DNA of 64,000 nt from Saprospiraceae bacterium (GCA_022448945.1 JAKVCV010000002.1:62001-126000); one strand, 5' to 3'. Positions 55,243 to 64,000 are shown, counted from the stretch's first letter. The notes: generated by a model not told the origin, from the sequence alone. Numbers and translations are program-made.

Positions 55243-57087
55243 ATGGCAGACGTTAATATTTTAGAAAAAGACCTTGAACATAAAACTAATTATGATGGTC
55301 ATCATGATGACCATCATGGTGATAAATATCAATCGTCTTTTATTGATCGATATATATTCAGTCAGGACCATAAGACTATTGCAAAGCAGTTTCTTATTAC
55401 AGGAATGATTTGGGCAATAATTGGAGCAGCAATGTCTATTATTTTTAGATTGCAACTTGGTTTTCCTGGAGCTGATATGTCATGGTTACAGCCTTTGTTA
55501 GGAGGGTGGATTCAAATTGATCCTGTAACAGGTGTTGGCAAGTTAGATCCTGAATTTTATTATGCTTTGGTTACGATGCATGGTACTATTATAGTTTTCT
55601 TTGTTTTAACTGCTGGATTGTCTGGTACCTTTAGTAATCTACTTATTCCACTTCAATGTGGAGCAAGAGATATGGCATCACCAATGTTGAATATGTTATC
55701 CTACTGGTTCTTTTTCCTTGCTGGTGCAGTTTTATTTATCTCATTGTTTTTAAATACTGGGCCATTTTCAGGTGGTTGGACTGGTTATCCTCCACTTTCT
55801 GGTTTGCCTCAGGCTTCCGATGGTTCTAAAGCTGGTGCCACTTTATGGATTCTTAGTCTAGTGTTTTTTGTTGTATCTGTTCTATTGGGAGGTATAAATT
55901 ATATCACTACTGTTATTAATATGCGTACTAAAGGTATGCATATGTTTAGAATGCCTTTGACAATATGGGCATTTTTAGTTACGGCAATTCTTGCGCTTCT
56001 TTCTTTTCCTGTATTAGCATCAGGGTTTTTTATGCTTACTTTTGATCGTGTTTTAGGTACGTCTTTTTTCCTAAATGAAATTTTTGTCGCAGGCGAAGCT
56101 TTAACTACCAGAGTTGGAGGTTCTGCAATTTTGTTTCAGCATTTATTTTGGTTTTTAGGGCACCCTGAAGTGTATATTATTATTTTACCTTCTATGGGCC
56201 TTGTTTCTGAGGTTTTATCTGTACAATGTCGCAAGCCAATTTTTGGTTATAAAGCCATGGTTTTTTCTATTCTTGCGATTGGTTTATTGTCATTTCTTGT
56301 GTGGGCACACCATATGTATATGACTGGTATGAATCCTTTTATTGCAAATATTTTTGTAATATTTACATTAATTATTGCAGTACCATCTGCTGTTAAAGTT
56401 TTTAACTGGATTGCTACAATTTGGGGAGGCAATGTAAGACTTAATTCTGCTTGTCTCTTTTCGATTGGCTTTGTATCTATGTTTATTTCTGGTGGTTTGA
56501 CAGGAGTGCATTTAGGTAATGCTGCGATAGATATTCAACAACATGATACTTATTTTGTTGTTGCTCATTTTCACATCGTAATGGGTGTAGCAGCCTTTTT
56601 TGGCATGTTTGCTGGAATATATCATTGGTTTCCACGCATGTATGGTCGTTTTATGAATGAAACGCTCGGTAAAATACATTTTTGGGGAACGTTAGTTGGG
56701 GCTTATATGATCTTTGGTCCTATGCACTATTTGGGTATGGCAGGAGTTCCTCGTCGTTATTATAGCTTTGAAGGCTTTGAGTCATTTAATCAGTTTGCGG
56801 ATTTAAATGAGTTTATTACCATCGCTGCTATATTAACTTTCTTCTGTCAAATTTTATTTGTAATCAATTTCTTTTATTCAATCTACAAAGGAAGGAAACA
56901 GACTGAGTTAAATCCTTGGGGAGCTAGTACAATTGAATGGACTGCACCTATAAATGCTGGTCATGGAAATTGGGAAGGAGATATTCCTCATGTTCATCGT
57001 TGGCCATATGACTATGGACGTCATGGGAGAGATTTTATACCTCAGACAGAGCCTTTATCAGAAGGTGAAGTTGATGGAGGACATTAA
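55243..57087 (+). CDS. ctaD: Cytochrome c oxidase subunit I, A1 type
   Basis: 614 residues with about twelve membrane segments. Heme ligands His113 and His444, Cu-B ligands His307, His356 and His357, and the cross-linked Tyr311 in GHPEVY are present, with Glu309, the D-channel glutamate of the A1 type. His442 is the high-spin heme ligand. A His/Asp-rich leader (residues about 13-27, DGHHDDHHGD) precedes the first membrane segment. Its DNA contains a perfect 26-bp palindrome. Confidence 0.96.
   Translation: MADVNILEKDLEHKTNYDGHHDDHHGDKYQSSFIDRYIFSQDHKTIAKQFLITGMIWAIIGAAMSIIFRLQLGFPGADMSWLQPLLGGWIQIDPVTGVGKLDPEFYYALVTMHGTIIVFFVLTAGLSGTFSNLLIPLQCGARDMASPMLNMLSYWFFFLAGAVLFISLFLNTGPFSGGWTGYPPLSGLPQASDGSKAGATLWILSLVFFVVSVLLGGINYITTVINMRTKGMHMFRMPLTIWAFLVTAILALLSFPVLASGFFMLTFDRVLGTSFFLNEIFVAGEALTTRVGGSAILFQHLFWFLGHPEVYIIILPSMGLVSEVLSVQCRKPIFGYKAMVFSILAIGLLSFLVWAHHMYMTGMNPFIANIFVIFTLIIAVPSAVKVFNWIATIWGGNVRLNSACLFSIGFVSMFISGGLTGVHLGNAAIDIQQHDTYFVVAHFHIVMGVAAFFGMFAGIYHWFPRMYGRFMNETLGKIHFWGTLVGAYMIFGPMHYLGMAGVPRRYYSFEGFESFNQFADLNEFITIAAILTFFCQILFVINFFYSIYKGRKQTELNPWGASTIEWTAPINAGHGNWEGDIPHVHRWPYDYGRHGRDFIPQTEPLSEGEVDGGH
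55292..55317. repeat. 26-bp perfect palindrome in the ctaD leader
   Basis: The 13-nt arms ATGATGGTCATCA and TGATGACCATCAT meet without a spacer, about 50 nt into the gene. They arise over His and Asp codons (CAT, GAT), whose repeats are nearly self-complementary. In mRNA this could form a hairpin near the start of translation. Confidence 0.7.
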
Positions 57088-57145
57088 TAAATATTGATTA
57101 TAATAGTATTAATAGATATACATTTACGTTTTAAACAAAAGAATT

Positions 57146-58048
57146 TTGTCAACAACGAATAGGACTAATGCGGGTTTGGGTAGTTTTATTAAACAAAAAC
57201 TTAACGATTATAAACTTCTTGTGAAGTTCAGACTTTCTTTACTTGTAGTTTTTTCTGCATTTATTACATTTTTACTTGGGTCAACTGTAGTGTCAATTGA
57301 GGCTTTACTGATATTGAGTCTTGGTGGATTTTTAGTTACTGGAGCTGCAAATGCACTTAATCAGGTGATTGAAAAAGATTTTGATAAATTGATGAAACGC
57401 ACTTCTAATCGACCTGTTGCAGCAGGAAGAATGGAAGTGTCAGAAGCAGTCTTGGCTGCGGGCTTAATGAGTGTTTTGGGATTGTTACTATTGGCATCAT
57501 TTAATGCAGAAACTGCTTTATTGGGAGCATTTTCTCTTTTATCTTATGCTTTTATCTATACTCCTTTGAAAAGAGTTTCTCCTGTTGCTGTTTGGATTGG
57601 AGCTATTCCTGGAGCTTTACCCATGGCAATTGGATGGGTAGCTGCTGGAGGTAATTTGATCGGACCGGAAGTGATATTTCTTTTTAGTATTCAGTTCTTA
57701 TGGCAATTTCCTCATTTTTGGGCAATTGCTTGGGTATCTTATGAAGATTACTCTAAAGCGGGGTTTTATCTTCTGCCCTCTAAAAACATCGATGGACGGG
57801 ACAGAAGTACTGCTTTGCAAGCTGTCTTTTATGCATTGTGTTTGGTACCGTTGAGTTTTTTGACATTTTATTTAGATATTTCAGGTTACATAGCCTGTTT
57901 TGTTATGTTAATAATGGGATTGATTTTTTTAGCTTATGCTATTAATTTGTATAGAGACTGCACTGAAAAGGCTGCTCGAAAATTGATGTTTGCATCATTT
58001 GTCTATTTGCCTATAGTATTGATTATTTTAGTGCTAGATAAAATCTAA
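57146..58048 (+). CDS. ctaB: Protoheme IX farnesyltransferase (heme O synthase)
   Basis: 300 residues, polytopic. Adds a farnesyl group to heme B, the first step to heme A. The prenyl-diphosphate motif NQVIEKDFDKLMKRTSNRP (about 73-91) is intact, and a second Asp-rich YEDYSKAG segment follows. The start is TTG (STTNRTNAG after the initiator). No ATG precedes the conserved part. Heme A synthase (ctaA) is not in the window. Confidence 0.94.
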   Translation: MSTTNRTNAGLGSFIKQKLNDYKLLVKFRLSLLVVFSAFITFLLGSTVVSIEALLILSLGGFLVTGAANALNQVIEKDFDKLMKRTSNRPVAAGRMEVSEAVLAAGLMSVLGLLLLASFNAETALLGAFSLLSYAFIYTPLKRVSPVAVWIGAIPGALPMAIGWVAAGGNLIGPEVIFLFSIQFLWQFPHFWAIAWVSYEDYSKAGFYLLPSKNIDGRDRSTALQAVFYALCLVPLSFLTFYLDISGYIACFVMLIMGLIFLAYAINLYRDCTEKAARKLMFASFVYLPIVLIILVLDKI

Positions 58049-58052
58049 CAAA

Positions 58053-58631
58053 ATGGAAATGGTAGTAACATCTAAAAAAATAAGAAGAATTCATCCTAAA
58101 AAATTTGCTTTATGGACGGCAATGATAAGTATGGTAATGCTTTTTTCTGCTTTCACTAGTGCATACATTGTTCAAAAGGCATCTGGAGATTGGCTTTCGT
58201 TTCCAATTGTAAACGAGTTTTTTTTAAGCACAGGGGTTATTTTGTCTAGTAGTATTGTTTTGCATGTGGCTTATAAAGCCTTTCTAGATAAGAATTATAA
58301 ATTGTACCAAATTTTATTGACAATAGGTTTTGGTTTGGGATGTTTGTTTGTCTCATTGCAGTATGTTGGGTGGTTGTCATTAAATCAAATGGGGATTTTT
58401 GTCTATACAAATCAATCCAGTAGCTTTTTTGTACTTCTTGTTGGAATCCATGCCTTACATGTTTTAGGAGGCATATCAGCTTTATTAATAAGCTGGATTT
58501 ATGCGATGAGAAAAAATACACTTGAATGGTCTGAAAAAGGTCAATTAAGGTTGGAGTTAACTTTTACATATTGGCACTTTGTTGACCTATTATGGTTATA
58601 TCTGTTGGCTTTTTTATGGATCCAGCAATAA
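58053..58631 (+). CDS. Cytochrome oxidase subunit III family protein (first copy)
   Basis: 192 residues with five membrane segments. The motifs GIHALHVLGGI and TYWHFVDLLWLYLLAFLW are those of heme-copper oxidase subunit III. It is shorter than the second copy that follows and starts 4 bp after ctaB. Two subunit-III-like genes in tandem are common in operons of this type. A second ATG two codons in is an equally good start. Confidence 0.9.
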   Translation: MEMVVTSKKIRRIHPKKFALWTAMISMVMLFSAFTSAYIVQKASGDWLSFPIVNEFFLSTGVILSSSIVLHVAYKAFLDKNYKLYQILLTIGFGLGCLFVSLQYVGWLSLNQMGIFVYTNQSSSFFVLLVGIHALHVLGGISALLISWIYAMRKNTLEWSEKGQLRLELTFTYWHFVDLLWLYLLAFLWIQQ

Positions 58632-58682
58632 TTAAATTATCTTAAAATAAAATTAATTTATAATAAAATTAAAGTCTTAAAA

Positions 58683-59693
58683 ATGGCAACTGATACTGTT
58701 CACGAAATTGAAGACGAAATAACAACAGCAGAATTGTGGGATGGTGGAGATTCTCCTTTTCAGTCAGAATATGGAAAACTAATGATGTGGTATTTTCTAT
58801 TGTCTGATGCCTTTACATTTGCTGGATTTCTTATTGCTTATGGTTCTTTGCGTTTTAGTATGGATGCTTGGCCTTTACCTGATTTTGTTTTTAGTACAGC
58901 ACCCTTTGGAATCGAAGGTGCCCCTCTTATTTTTGTTACGTTTATGACCTTTGTGCTTATTGTTAGTTCTGTAACAGTACTAAGAGCGGTCCAAGAAGGT
59001 AAGCTTGAAAATCAAGGTGGTGTTGTAAAGTGGCTTCTATACACTATTGTTGGAGGGAGTATATTTTTAGGAAGTCAAGCCTGGGAATGGACAAATTTGA
59101 TTTCCGTTGAAGGAGTAACAATTTATAATAATCCTTTTAGTACTTCATTAGATAATGGTACATATATAACGCTAGAAGAAGCAGCTGCGCTAAACCCTAG
59201 ATTAGAGAAAAAGACAATGATGATTGATATTCATAGTGATGCTGGCCATTCAACTGAAGAATTAAAATATCTTTATAATCCGATGAATGATCAAAAATAC
59301 TTTGAAAAATTTGATCATCATTATTTTCATAGAACGGGTGATCATTCTCAACCGCATACACATGTAGGCAAAGAATTTAAAAAAGGGGATTCCTATTTGA
59401 TCGCTTACCAGAATGGAAATTACTTTCCTGGTGCTTATAAAACTGGAGGGGTTCTAGTTGCAGAACCTATGGGCCCAACAGCATTTGGGGCATTATTCTT
59501 TTTTATCACTGGATTTCATGGCTTTCACGTATTTTCAGGCTTGATTATTTTGTTAGTAATTGCACTTAACACATGGTCAGGTTTTTACAGAAGTAGAAAT
59601 AATGGTCATATAATGGTTGAAAAGGTTGGCCTTTATTGGCATTTTGTAGACTTAGTATGGGTTTTTGTATTTCTGGTCTTTTATCTAATATAA
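58683..59693 (+). CDS. ctaE: Cytochrome c oxidase subunit III (second copy) with long loop
   Basis: 336 residues. Family motifs QAWEWTNL, FITGFHGFHVFSGL and LYWHFVDLVWVFVFLVFYL are present. Between QAWEWTNL and the GFHGFHV helix an insertion of about 110 residues (about 147-258) carries several histidines (DHHYFHRTGDHSQPHTH). In standard subunit III this connection is short. The loop looks structured and may contact the complex III subunits. Confidence 0.92.
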   Translation: MATDTVHEIEDEITTAELWDGGDSPFQSEYGKLMMWYFLLSDAFTFAGFLIAYGSLRFSMDAWPLPDFVFSTAPFGIEGAPLIFVTFMTFVLIVSSVTVLRAVQEGKLENQGGVVKWLLYTIVGGSIFLGSQAWEWTNLISVEGVTIYNNPFSTSLDNGTYITLEEAAALNPRLEKKTMMIDIHSDAGHSTEELKYLYNPMNDQKYFEKFDHHYFHRTGDHSQPHTHVGKEFKKGDSYLIAYQNGNYFPGAYKTGGVLVAEPMGPTAFGALFFFITGFHGFHVFSGLIILLVIALNTWSGFYRSRNNGHIMVEKVGLYWHFVDLVWVFVFLVFYLI

Positions 59694-59745
59694 TTTTTAG
59701 TTTATTAATTTCGGAAAACTATTATTAAAACATAAATAATATATC

Positions 59746-60198
59746 ATGGGACATTCACATGGTTTGAGTATAGAGGAGCAGAGAAAGGCTGACCTCAAAG
59801 TAGGAAAAGTTGGATTTATTATCTTATTGTTAGTTACCCTAGGTGAAGTAGGGGTTGCCTTAGTAGGCAATGGACATATTATTGAAGGGCATACATGGCC
59901 TGCATGGCTAATGATACCACTCATGATTTCAATGAGTTTGTATAAAGCTTATTATATTGTCAGTATATTTATGCATTTAGGACATGAAGTAGGTGGAATG
60001 GCTTATACTATTGTAATGCCAATGGCATTGTTGATATGGGGAGTTATTGCTTTCCTTTGGGAAGGAGATCATGCTCGCCACAATAGAAATTATGTTACTG
60101 ACCCACGTCCGGGATCAGAAATACCTATAGAGGAGCCCCCTGCTGAAACAAGTATGCAACTTGAAGAGAATTTGTCGAAAGAATTTTCTTTTCAATAA
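59746..60198 (+). CDS. Cytochrome c oxidase subunit IV (CtaF-like)
   Basis: 150 residues with three membrane segments (about 25-44, 52-73, 83-105). The KAYYIVSIFMHLGHE block is the prokaryotic subunit IV hallmark. A hydrophilic acidic C-terminal tail (about 110-150) follows. Last gene before the operon terminator. Confidence 0.9.
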   Translation: MGHSHGLSIEEQRKADLKVGKVGFIILLLVTLGEVGVALVGNGHIIEGHTWPAWLMIPLMISMSLYKAYYIVSIFMHLGHEVGGMAYTIVMPMALLIWGVIAFLWEGDHARHNRNYVTDPRPGSEIPIEEPPAETSMQLEENLSKEFSFQ

Positions 60199-60219
60199 AT
60201 GAGTATAATTTAATTAATA

Positions 60220-60255
60220 AAAAAGTGTTCTAAGGTATTCTTAGGACACTTTTTT
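60220..60255 (+). terminator. Terminator of the act-cta operon
   Basis: A 15-bp stem (60220-60234 with 60240-60254, one G-T pair) and 5-nt loop, followed by a T-run. It starts 22 bp after the subunit IV stop and separates the structural genes from the assembly genes. Confidence 0.88.
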
Positions 60256-60311
60256 ATTTGAGTAATATTTTTTAAGTCATTATTATTGACTTAAATTTTT
60301 AAATCCTGATT

Positions 60312-60989
60312 ATGTCTGAAGTGAAAAAGAATTATATAGGAGCCGTTATCTTTATTCTATTTGTTGTGGGATTACCATTGCTAACAGTTTATTTTTCAAA
60401 ATCTGGCTTGGATAAATACAAAGAAATGCGTAGTGAAATGGAATTCCTGAATGATTCAATACGTATAGATTTCAACAATAACTCTACCTATTGGAATGCA
60501 GAACTTAATAATGAATATCTTCAGGGAAAATTGATTTTAGTAAGTTTTTGTGATTCCACTTGTCAACCACTAATTTCTGATATGATTGATTCTTTAAAGA
60601 TGGTTCAAGAATATTTTAATGTTGAAGATCAAAACAAAATGTTATTTATTATTCATTTTGGTGATTTTATTAACAGTAGTCTAAATTTCTTAGATCATTT
60701 TCTCGAAGATTCAAGGATTGATACATCCAAGTGGAGATTTGTAAAACATTTAAATGTTGATTCTTATCGACTTGGAGATAAAAAATTATGTACTAATATT
60801 GTATTGCTAGATGGAAGAGTCAGTCGCAAAGATCATTCGGGAGATTACAAAAAAGGTCCTTTGATGTGTGCTCATTATAATCTTACAGATAGAGATGAAC
60901 TTCATCAGTTGCTTCAAAATATGGCAGTTATTATGCCAGAGAAACAACGAAAAAAAATTATATATAAAGAAGATGAAAAACTTTTTTAA
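60312..60989 (+). CDS. SCO1/SenC-like copper-chaperone family protein, divergent
   Basis: 225 residues. One N-terminal membrane anchor (about 9-29) and a thioredoxin-like domain with Cys80-x3-Cys84 in FCDSTCQ. SCO proteins have CxxxCP; the proline here is Gln. A candidate third ligand is His175 in SRKDHSGDY, matching the DHS of SCO. SCO delivers copper to Cu-A of subunit II. The position right after the oxidase operon supports that role. The sequence is clearly divergent, so copper binding is probable, not certain. Confidence 0.75.
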   Translation: MSEVKKNYIGAVIFILFVVGLPLLTVYFSKSGLDKYKEMRSEMEFLNDSIRIDFNNNSTYWNAELNNEYLQGKLILVSFCDSTCQPLISDMIDSLKMVQEYFNVEDQNKMLFIIHFGDFINSSLNFLDHFLEDSRIDTSKWRFVKHLNVDSYRLGDKKLCTNIVLLDGRVSRKDHSGDYKKGPLMCAHYNLTDRDELHQLLQNMAVIMPEKQRKKIIYKEDEKLF

Positions 60990-61072
60990 ACTTATTTTTA
61001 AGAAAATAGAAAATTACAAACCCCTCTTTTATGTATAATTATTTTTAAATTAATATAAATTAAATCTTAAAT

Positions 61073-61612
61073 ATGAATGAATTAAATAATAGAAAACATA
61101 AGAATTTGCGCGCACTTGTTATCTTGATTTCTGTAGCATTGCCATTAATTGTTGCTGGGATGTTCCAATTTAAGATTAATGTAGTGTGGCCTTTTGATGT
61201 ACATCTTTTCCCGTTGATTAACGCTGTTTTAAATGGTTCTACTGCTTTATTATTACTTGGGGCTTTGGTAGCTGTTAAGAATAAAAATATAAACTTACAC
61301 AAAAAATTGATTTACACTTCGATGATTTTTTCTTTATTGTTTCTTCTTGTTTATGTGTTGTATCATATTTCAACTCCACATACCAGCTTCGGCGGTGAAG
61401 GAACCATTAAAGTTGTATACCTTATACTTCTTGCATCTCATATAATACTAGCTGCAATTCAAACCCCCTTTGTTTTATTTGCTTTTCTCTATGGCTATTC
61501 CGGTCAAATTGAAAAACACAAGAAAATTGTGAAATTTAGTTATCCTATATGGCTTTATGTGTCAATTACAGGTGTAATTTGTTATCTTATGATTGCCCCG
61601 TACTATAATTAA
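61073..61612 (+). CDS. DUF420 (CtaM-like) oxidase assembly protein
   Basis: 179 residues with about five membrane segments. The HLFPLINAVLNGSTALLLL segment, HKKLIYTS and YHISTPHTSFGG are DUF420 hallmarks, including conserved histidines. In Firmicutes CtaM is needed to mature heme-copper oxidases. The location beside cta genes agrees with that. Follows the SCO-like gene by 83 bp. Confidence 0.87.
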   Translation: MNELNNRKHKNLRALVILISVALPLIVAGMFQFKINVVWPFDVHLFPLINAVLNGSTALLLLGALVAVKNKNINLHKKLIYTSMIFSLLFLLVYVLYHISTPHTSFGGEGTIKVVYLILLASHIILAAIQTPFVLFAFLYGYSGQIEKHKKIVKFSYPIWLYVSITGVICYLMIAPYYN

Positions 61613-61707
61613 TTTGTTTTTTGTAGCTTTGATAAGTTTGATTTAAATTATTTTTTACCAGTAGTTATAATATCCTTTTAGTCTATATATATTGAAATTT
61701 TATTAGT

Positions 61708-62034
61708 ATGAAAGTCCCCAAGCTTTATATTTCTAATATGATACTGTTTATTTTAATAATTAGTACTTCTCTATTAGAGGCTCAGTGTCCTATGTGTAGG
61801 ATGTCTGCTGAAGCTAACCTAAATGATGGAGGTTCAATGGCCTCGGGATTAAACCAAGGAATTATATATTTATTAATTTTCCCCTATATTTTAGTTAGTA
61901 TTATTGCATTTTTTTGGTTGAGAAATCACCGTAGAGTAGAACAACAAGAACAAGCTGAAGAAATTAAAAAGTTATTGGAACCTTTTGATGTTGTAATTCC
62001 CTCAAAAGATCTTAATAAATCAATTGATTCCTAG
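61708..62034 (+). CDS. Small membrane protein with N-terminal CPMC motif
   Basis: 108 residues. Signal peptide or anchor (about 8-25), then Cys27-Pro-Met-Cys30 with RMSAEAN directly after the cleavage region, a second membrane segment (about 51-70) and a charged cytoplasmic tail. I recall similar small CPMC proteins at the end of oxidase clusters in other Bacteroidota, usually unnamed. A CxxC with a Met between and after suggests redox or Cu(I) binding in the periplasm. No known family is assigned. Confidence 0.7.
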   Translation: MKVPKLYISNMILFILIISTSLLEAQCPMCRMSAEANLNDGGSMASGLNQGIIYLLIFPYILVSIIAFFWLRNHRRVEQQEQAEEIKKLLEPFDVVIPSKDLNKSIDS

Positions 62035-62045
62035 AGCATATAGTT

Positions 62046-63104
62046 TTATTGACTTCTTAACCACCGCCAGTAAATTTTAGCATTTCTAAGATGTGTTTTG
62101 TGTGTTTTTGCAAAGGCGTGGGTGTTTACTTCACCTTCTTTATCTGGTTTAGCACAGAAGAACATATAATCGTGTTTTTCATAATTTAGCACAGCATCGA
62201 TAGAATTTATTGAAGACATGTAGATCGGTCCAGGCGGCAATCCAGGATTAAGATAAGTATTGTAAGGTGATTTAAATTCTAAATGTCGATTCAACACCCT
62301 TGTAATAGAAAAATCTCCAATTCCAAAAATAACTGTTGGGTCAGCTTCTAATTTCCAACCTTTCGTTTTTAAGCGATTGAGGTATACCCCTGCTATTCTT
62401 GGGCGTTCAGGTTTATATTTAGTTTCAGATTCAACTATGGAGGCTAATATATAGATTTCCGTTTGGCTAAGACCTAATAAATTGGCTTTTTCTTTACGTT
62501 CATTATTCCAAAATTTAGCATTTTCTTTTAGCATTCTCTTCCAGAATTCTATTACAGTGCAATTCCAATATAGATAATACGTGTCTGGGATAAACACTGC
62601 CATTACAGTTTCAGGGGTGTATCCAAATTGCTTTAGATAATTCGTGTCCTTGAGTAAGTCTATTATTTCTGCAGAATCTGCAGCGATTTTACTGCCTACA
62701 TAAGCAGCTAGTTGCTCTTTGACTCTAAAATTGTGAAAGGTTAATTTGATTTCTAGTTGATGTCCTTGAAGTATACGAATTAATTGGCGGTTGTTTTTTG
62801 TAGTTTTTGGTATTTTATATTTACCAGATTTTAGATTGTAGGATATGATATATTGTGTAGTTAATAAGAAACTATTACCACTTTTAACAATTTTTTGTTC
62901 TTCAAGGATTTCAGATAACTCCTTTAAGCTACAATTTTTTGGAATGGTAAGTAGAGTATCATTATTAAGATTTAGGTTGTTGCCCAAAACTTGTTGGTAC
63001 AAATAAAAACCCGTACTGGCCCCTAAGAGAAAAAGTGCCAATAACGTACCAAAGAAGATAGTTAACCAAGAGCGCACTGTTTTTTCATTGGTCGAGTTTG
63101 CCAT
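62046..63104 (-). CDS. mltG: Endolytic murein transglycosylase
   Basis: 352 residues. Cleaves nascent glycan strands and so sets their length. One N-terminal membrane segment (about 15-36), a LysM-like region and the YceG domain with catalytic Glu in ASIVESETKY, followed by EADPTVIFGIGD and SPYNTYLNPGLPPGPI, all conserved. It lies 36 bp downstream of panB on the same strand and 11 bp from the convergent CPMC gene. Confidence 0.95.
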   Translation of the reverse strand: MANSTNEKTVRSWLTIFFGTLLALFLLGASTGFYLYQQVLGNNLNLNNDTLLTIPKNCSLKELSEILEEQKIVKSGNSFLLTTQYIISYNLKSGKYKIPKTTKNNRQLIRILQGHQLEIKLTFHNFRVKEQLAAYVGSKIAADSAEIIDLLKDTNYLKQFGYTPETVMAVFIPDTYYLYWNCTVIEFWKRMLKENAKFWNNERKEKANLLGLSQTEIYILASIVESETKYKPERPRIAGVYLNRLKTKGWKLEADPTVIFGIGDFSITRVLNRHLEFKSPYNTYLNPGLPPGPIYMSSINSIDAVLNYEKHDYMFFCAKPDKEGEVNTHAFAKTHKTHLRNAKIYWRWLRSQ

Positions 63105-63140
63105 TTATATTGATGAGTTTAATGTTAAGTATAACAATAG

Positions 63141-63956
63141 TTAGTATTGTTCTTGATTGTTCGGAAAATCTCCCGTCTTAACATCGTTGATATAACGTTT
63201 TGTAGCATCTTTCATTTCATCAAATAATTCTAAATACCTTCTGAGGAAACGAGGTTGAAAATCTTTGGTTATTCCCATCATGTCGTGTGTAACAAGTACT
63301 TGACCATCAACCATTGATCCTGCCCCAATGCCAATTACAGGAACTGAAACCGAATTAGCTACTTTTTGTGCTAAAACAGCAGGGATTTTTTCTAGAATAA
63401 TTGAAAAACACCCTAATTCTTCTAGTAATTTTGCATCTTTAAGAAGCTGGTTGGCTTCAGCTTTTTCTTTGGCACGAACGGAATATGTACCAAATTTATA
63501 TATGGACTGAGGAGTTAAACCTAAATGTCCCATAACAGGTACACCAGCACTTAGAATTCTACTTATTGAATCACTTACTTCGATGCCACCCTCCAACTTA
63601 ACACCATGTGCACCAGATTCTTTCATAATACGAATAGTTGAGGCAAGTGCAAGTGTGGAATTCCCCTGATATGAACCAAATGGTAAATCAACTACTACAA
63701 ATGCACGGTCAACAGCACGGACAACAGATTGTGCATGATATATCATATGATCTAAAGTAATCGGAAGTGTAGTTTCATGACCTGCTATTACATTCGAGGC
63801 TGAATCACCTACTAAGAGAATATCTATACCTGCAGCATCTAAAATTCTAGCCATAGAATAATCATAAGCTGTAAGCATGGAAATTTTCTCCTTACGCTGT
63901 TTCATTGCAATTAAAACATGTGTTGTGATTCGTTTTATTTGTTTATGAATAGACAT
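63141..63956 (-). CDS. panB: 3-methyl-2-oxobutanoate hydroxymethyltransferase
   Basis: 271 residues. First step of pantothenate synthesis (ketopantoate from 2-ketoisovalerate and methylene-THF). The metal and substrate residues lie in [28 protein letters not shown] and VKLEGG, and the catalytic Glu in [10 protein letters not shown]. The N-terminus starts at the ATG at 63956. Upstream sequence runs to the window end without further features. Confidence 0.95.
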   Translation of the reverse strand: MSIHKQIKRITTHVLIAMKQRKEKISMLTAYDYSMARILDAAGIDILLVGDSASNVIAGHETTLPITLDHMIYHAQSVVRAVDRAFVVVDLPFGSYQGNSTLALASTIRIMKESGAHGVKLEGGIEVSDSISRILSAGVPVMGHLGLTPQSIYKFGTYSVRAKEKAEANQLLKDAKLLEELGCFSIILEKIPAVLAQKVANSVSVPVIGIGAGSMVDGQVLVTHDMMGITKDFQPRFLRRYLELFDEMKDATKRYINDVKTGDFPNNQEQY

Positions 63957-64000
63957 TTTTTTTAGTTTTTAAGCTTTGATTTTGTATTTAGGGGATAATA

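Noticed and set aside
1-64000. Search for a mobile or defence island
   Set aside because: No integrase, transposase, tRNA-flanked boundary, restriction, toxin-antitoxin or CRISPR-associated gene was recognised. Gene content is mostly core metabolism.

Overview
The window is a low-GC stretch (A/T-rich by eye, about two thirds A+T) of a Bacteroidota chromosome. The evidence is: an alternative complex III (ActABCDEF) operon fused to a cytochrome oxidase operon; a secreted protein with a type IX secretion (T9SS) C-terminal sorting domain; PD40/OmpA and PepSY-like proteins typical of the phylum; the rsfS-ftsH-LUD gene order with a divergent biotin ligase; and promoters that fit the Bacteroidota TTTG-N20-TAnnTTTG pattern. 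Shine-Dalgarno sequences are mostly not recognisable, and several genes start with TTG or GTG. I cannot place the genome below phylum level with confidence. I saw no rRNA, tRNA, CRISPR array, transposase or prophage gene.

Layout. 1-4.5 kb: end of a surface-polysaccharide region (asparagine synthase cut by the window edge, a WbpP-type epimerase, a secreted beta-helix protein). 4.5-20.5 kb: housekeeping genes (PepSY-like protein, recG, map, lptF/G-type permease, PAP2 phosphatase, SPFH protein, small cytochrome c, polysaccharide deacetylase, a polytopic membrane protein, a GT4 glycosyltransferase, clpC, a STAS protein and RNase Z). 20.5-28.5 kb: rpsA with an unusual tail and a structured 3' region, then the LUD-ftsH-rsfS block and biotin ligase. 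27.7-36.6 kb: a putative membrane-lipid operon (outer-membrane barrel, AGMO-like hydroxylase, DUF1295 protein), acyl-CoA dehydrogenase, FAH-family hydrolase, cystathionine beta-synthase, enoyl-CoA isomerase, rpiB and a rhodanese lipoprotein. 36.6-43.5 kb: a large tandem-OmpA protein, a DUF3137 protein, hutU and an orphan coiled-coil protein.

The main system is at 44.2-62.0 kb. Twelve co-directional genes (actABCDEF, ctaC, ctaD, ctaB, two subunit-III-like genes and subunit IV) follow one good promoter and end at a strong terminator. They should encode a quinol:cytochrome c/oxygen respiratory supercomplex. Three more genes follow on the same strand: a SCO-like protein with a CxxxC motif, a DUF420 (CtaM-like) protein and a small CPMC membrane protein. 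They look like an assembly module. The proteins of this operon carry unusual additions: an extra heme domain on ActA, a histidine-rich loop in ActF, a C-terminal extension on subunit II and a large loop in subunit III. The window closes with mltG and panB on the other strand.

Most of the window is ordinary core genome. The least explained pieces are the structured rpsA 3' region and SAP-like tail, a 17-nt sequence repeated in the recG-map divergent promoter region, the CPMC protein, the histidine-rich respiratory loops and a few orphan exported proteins. I found no self-contained new defence or mobile system.
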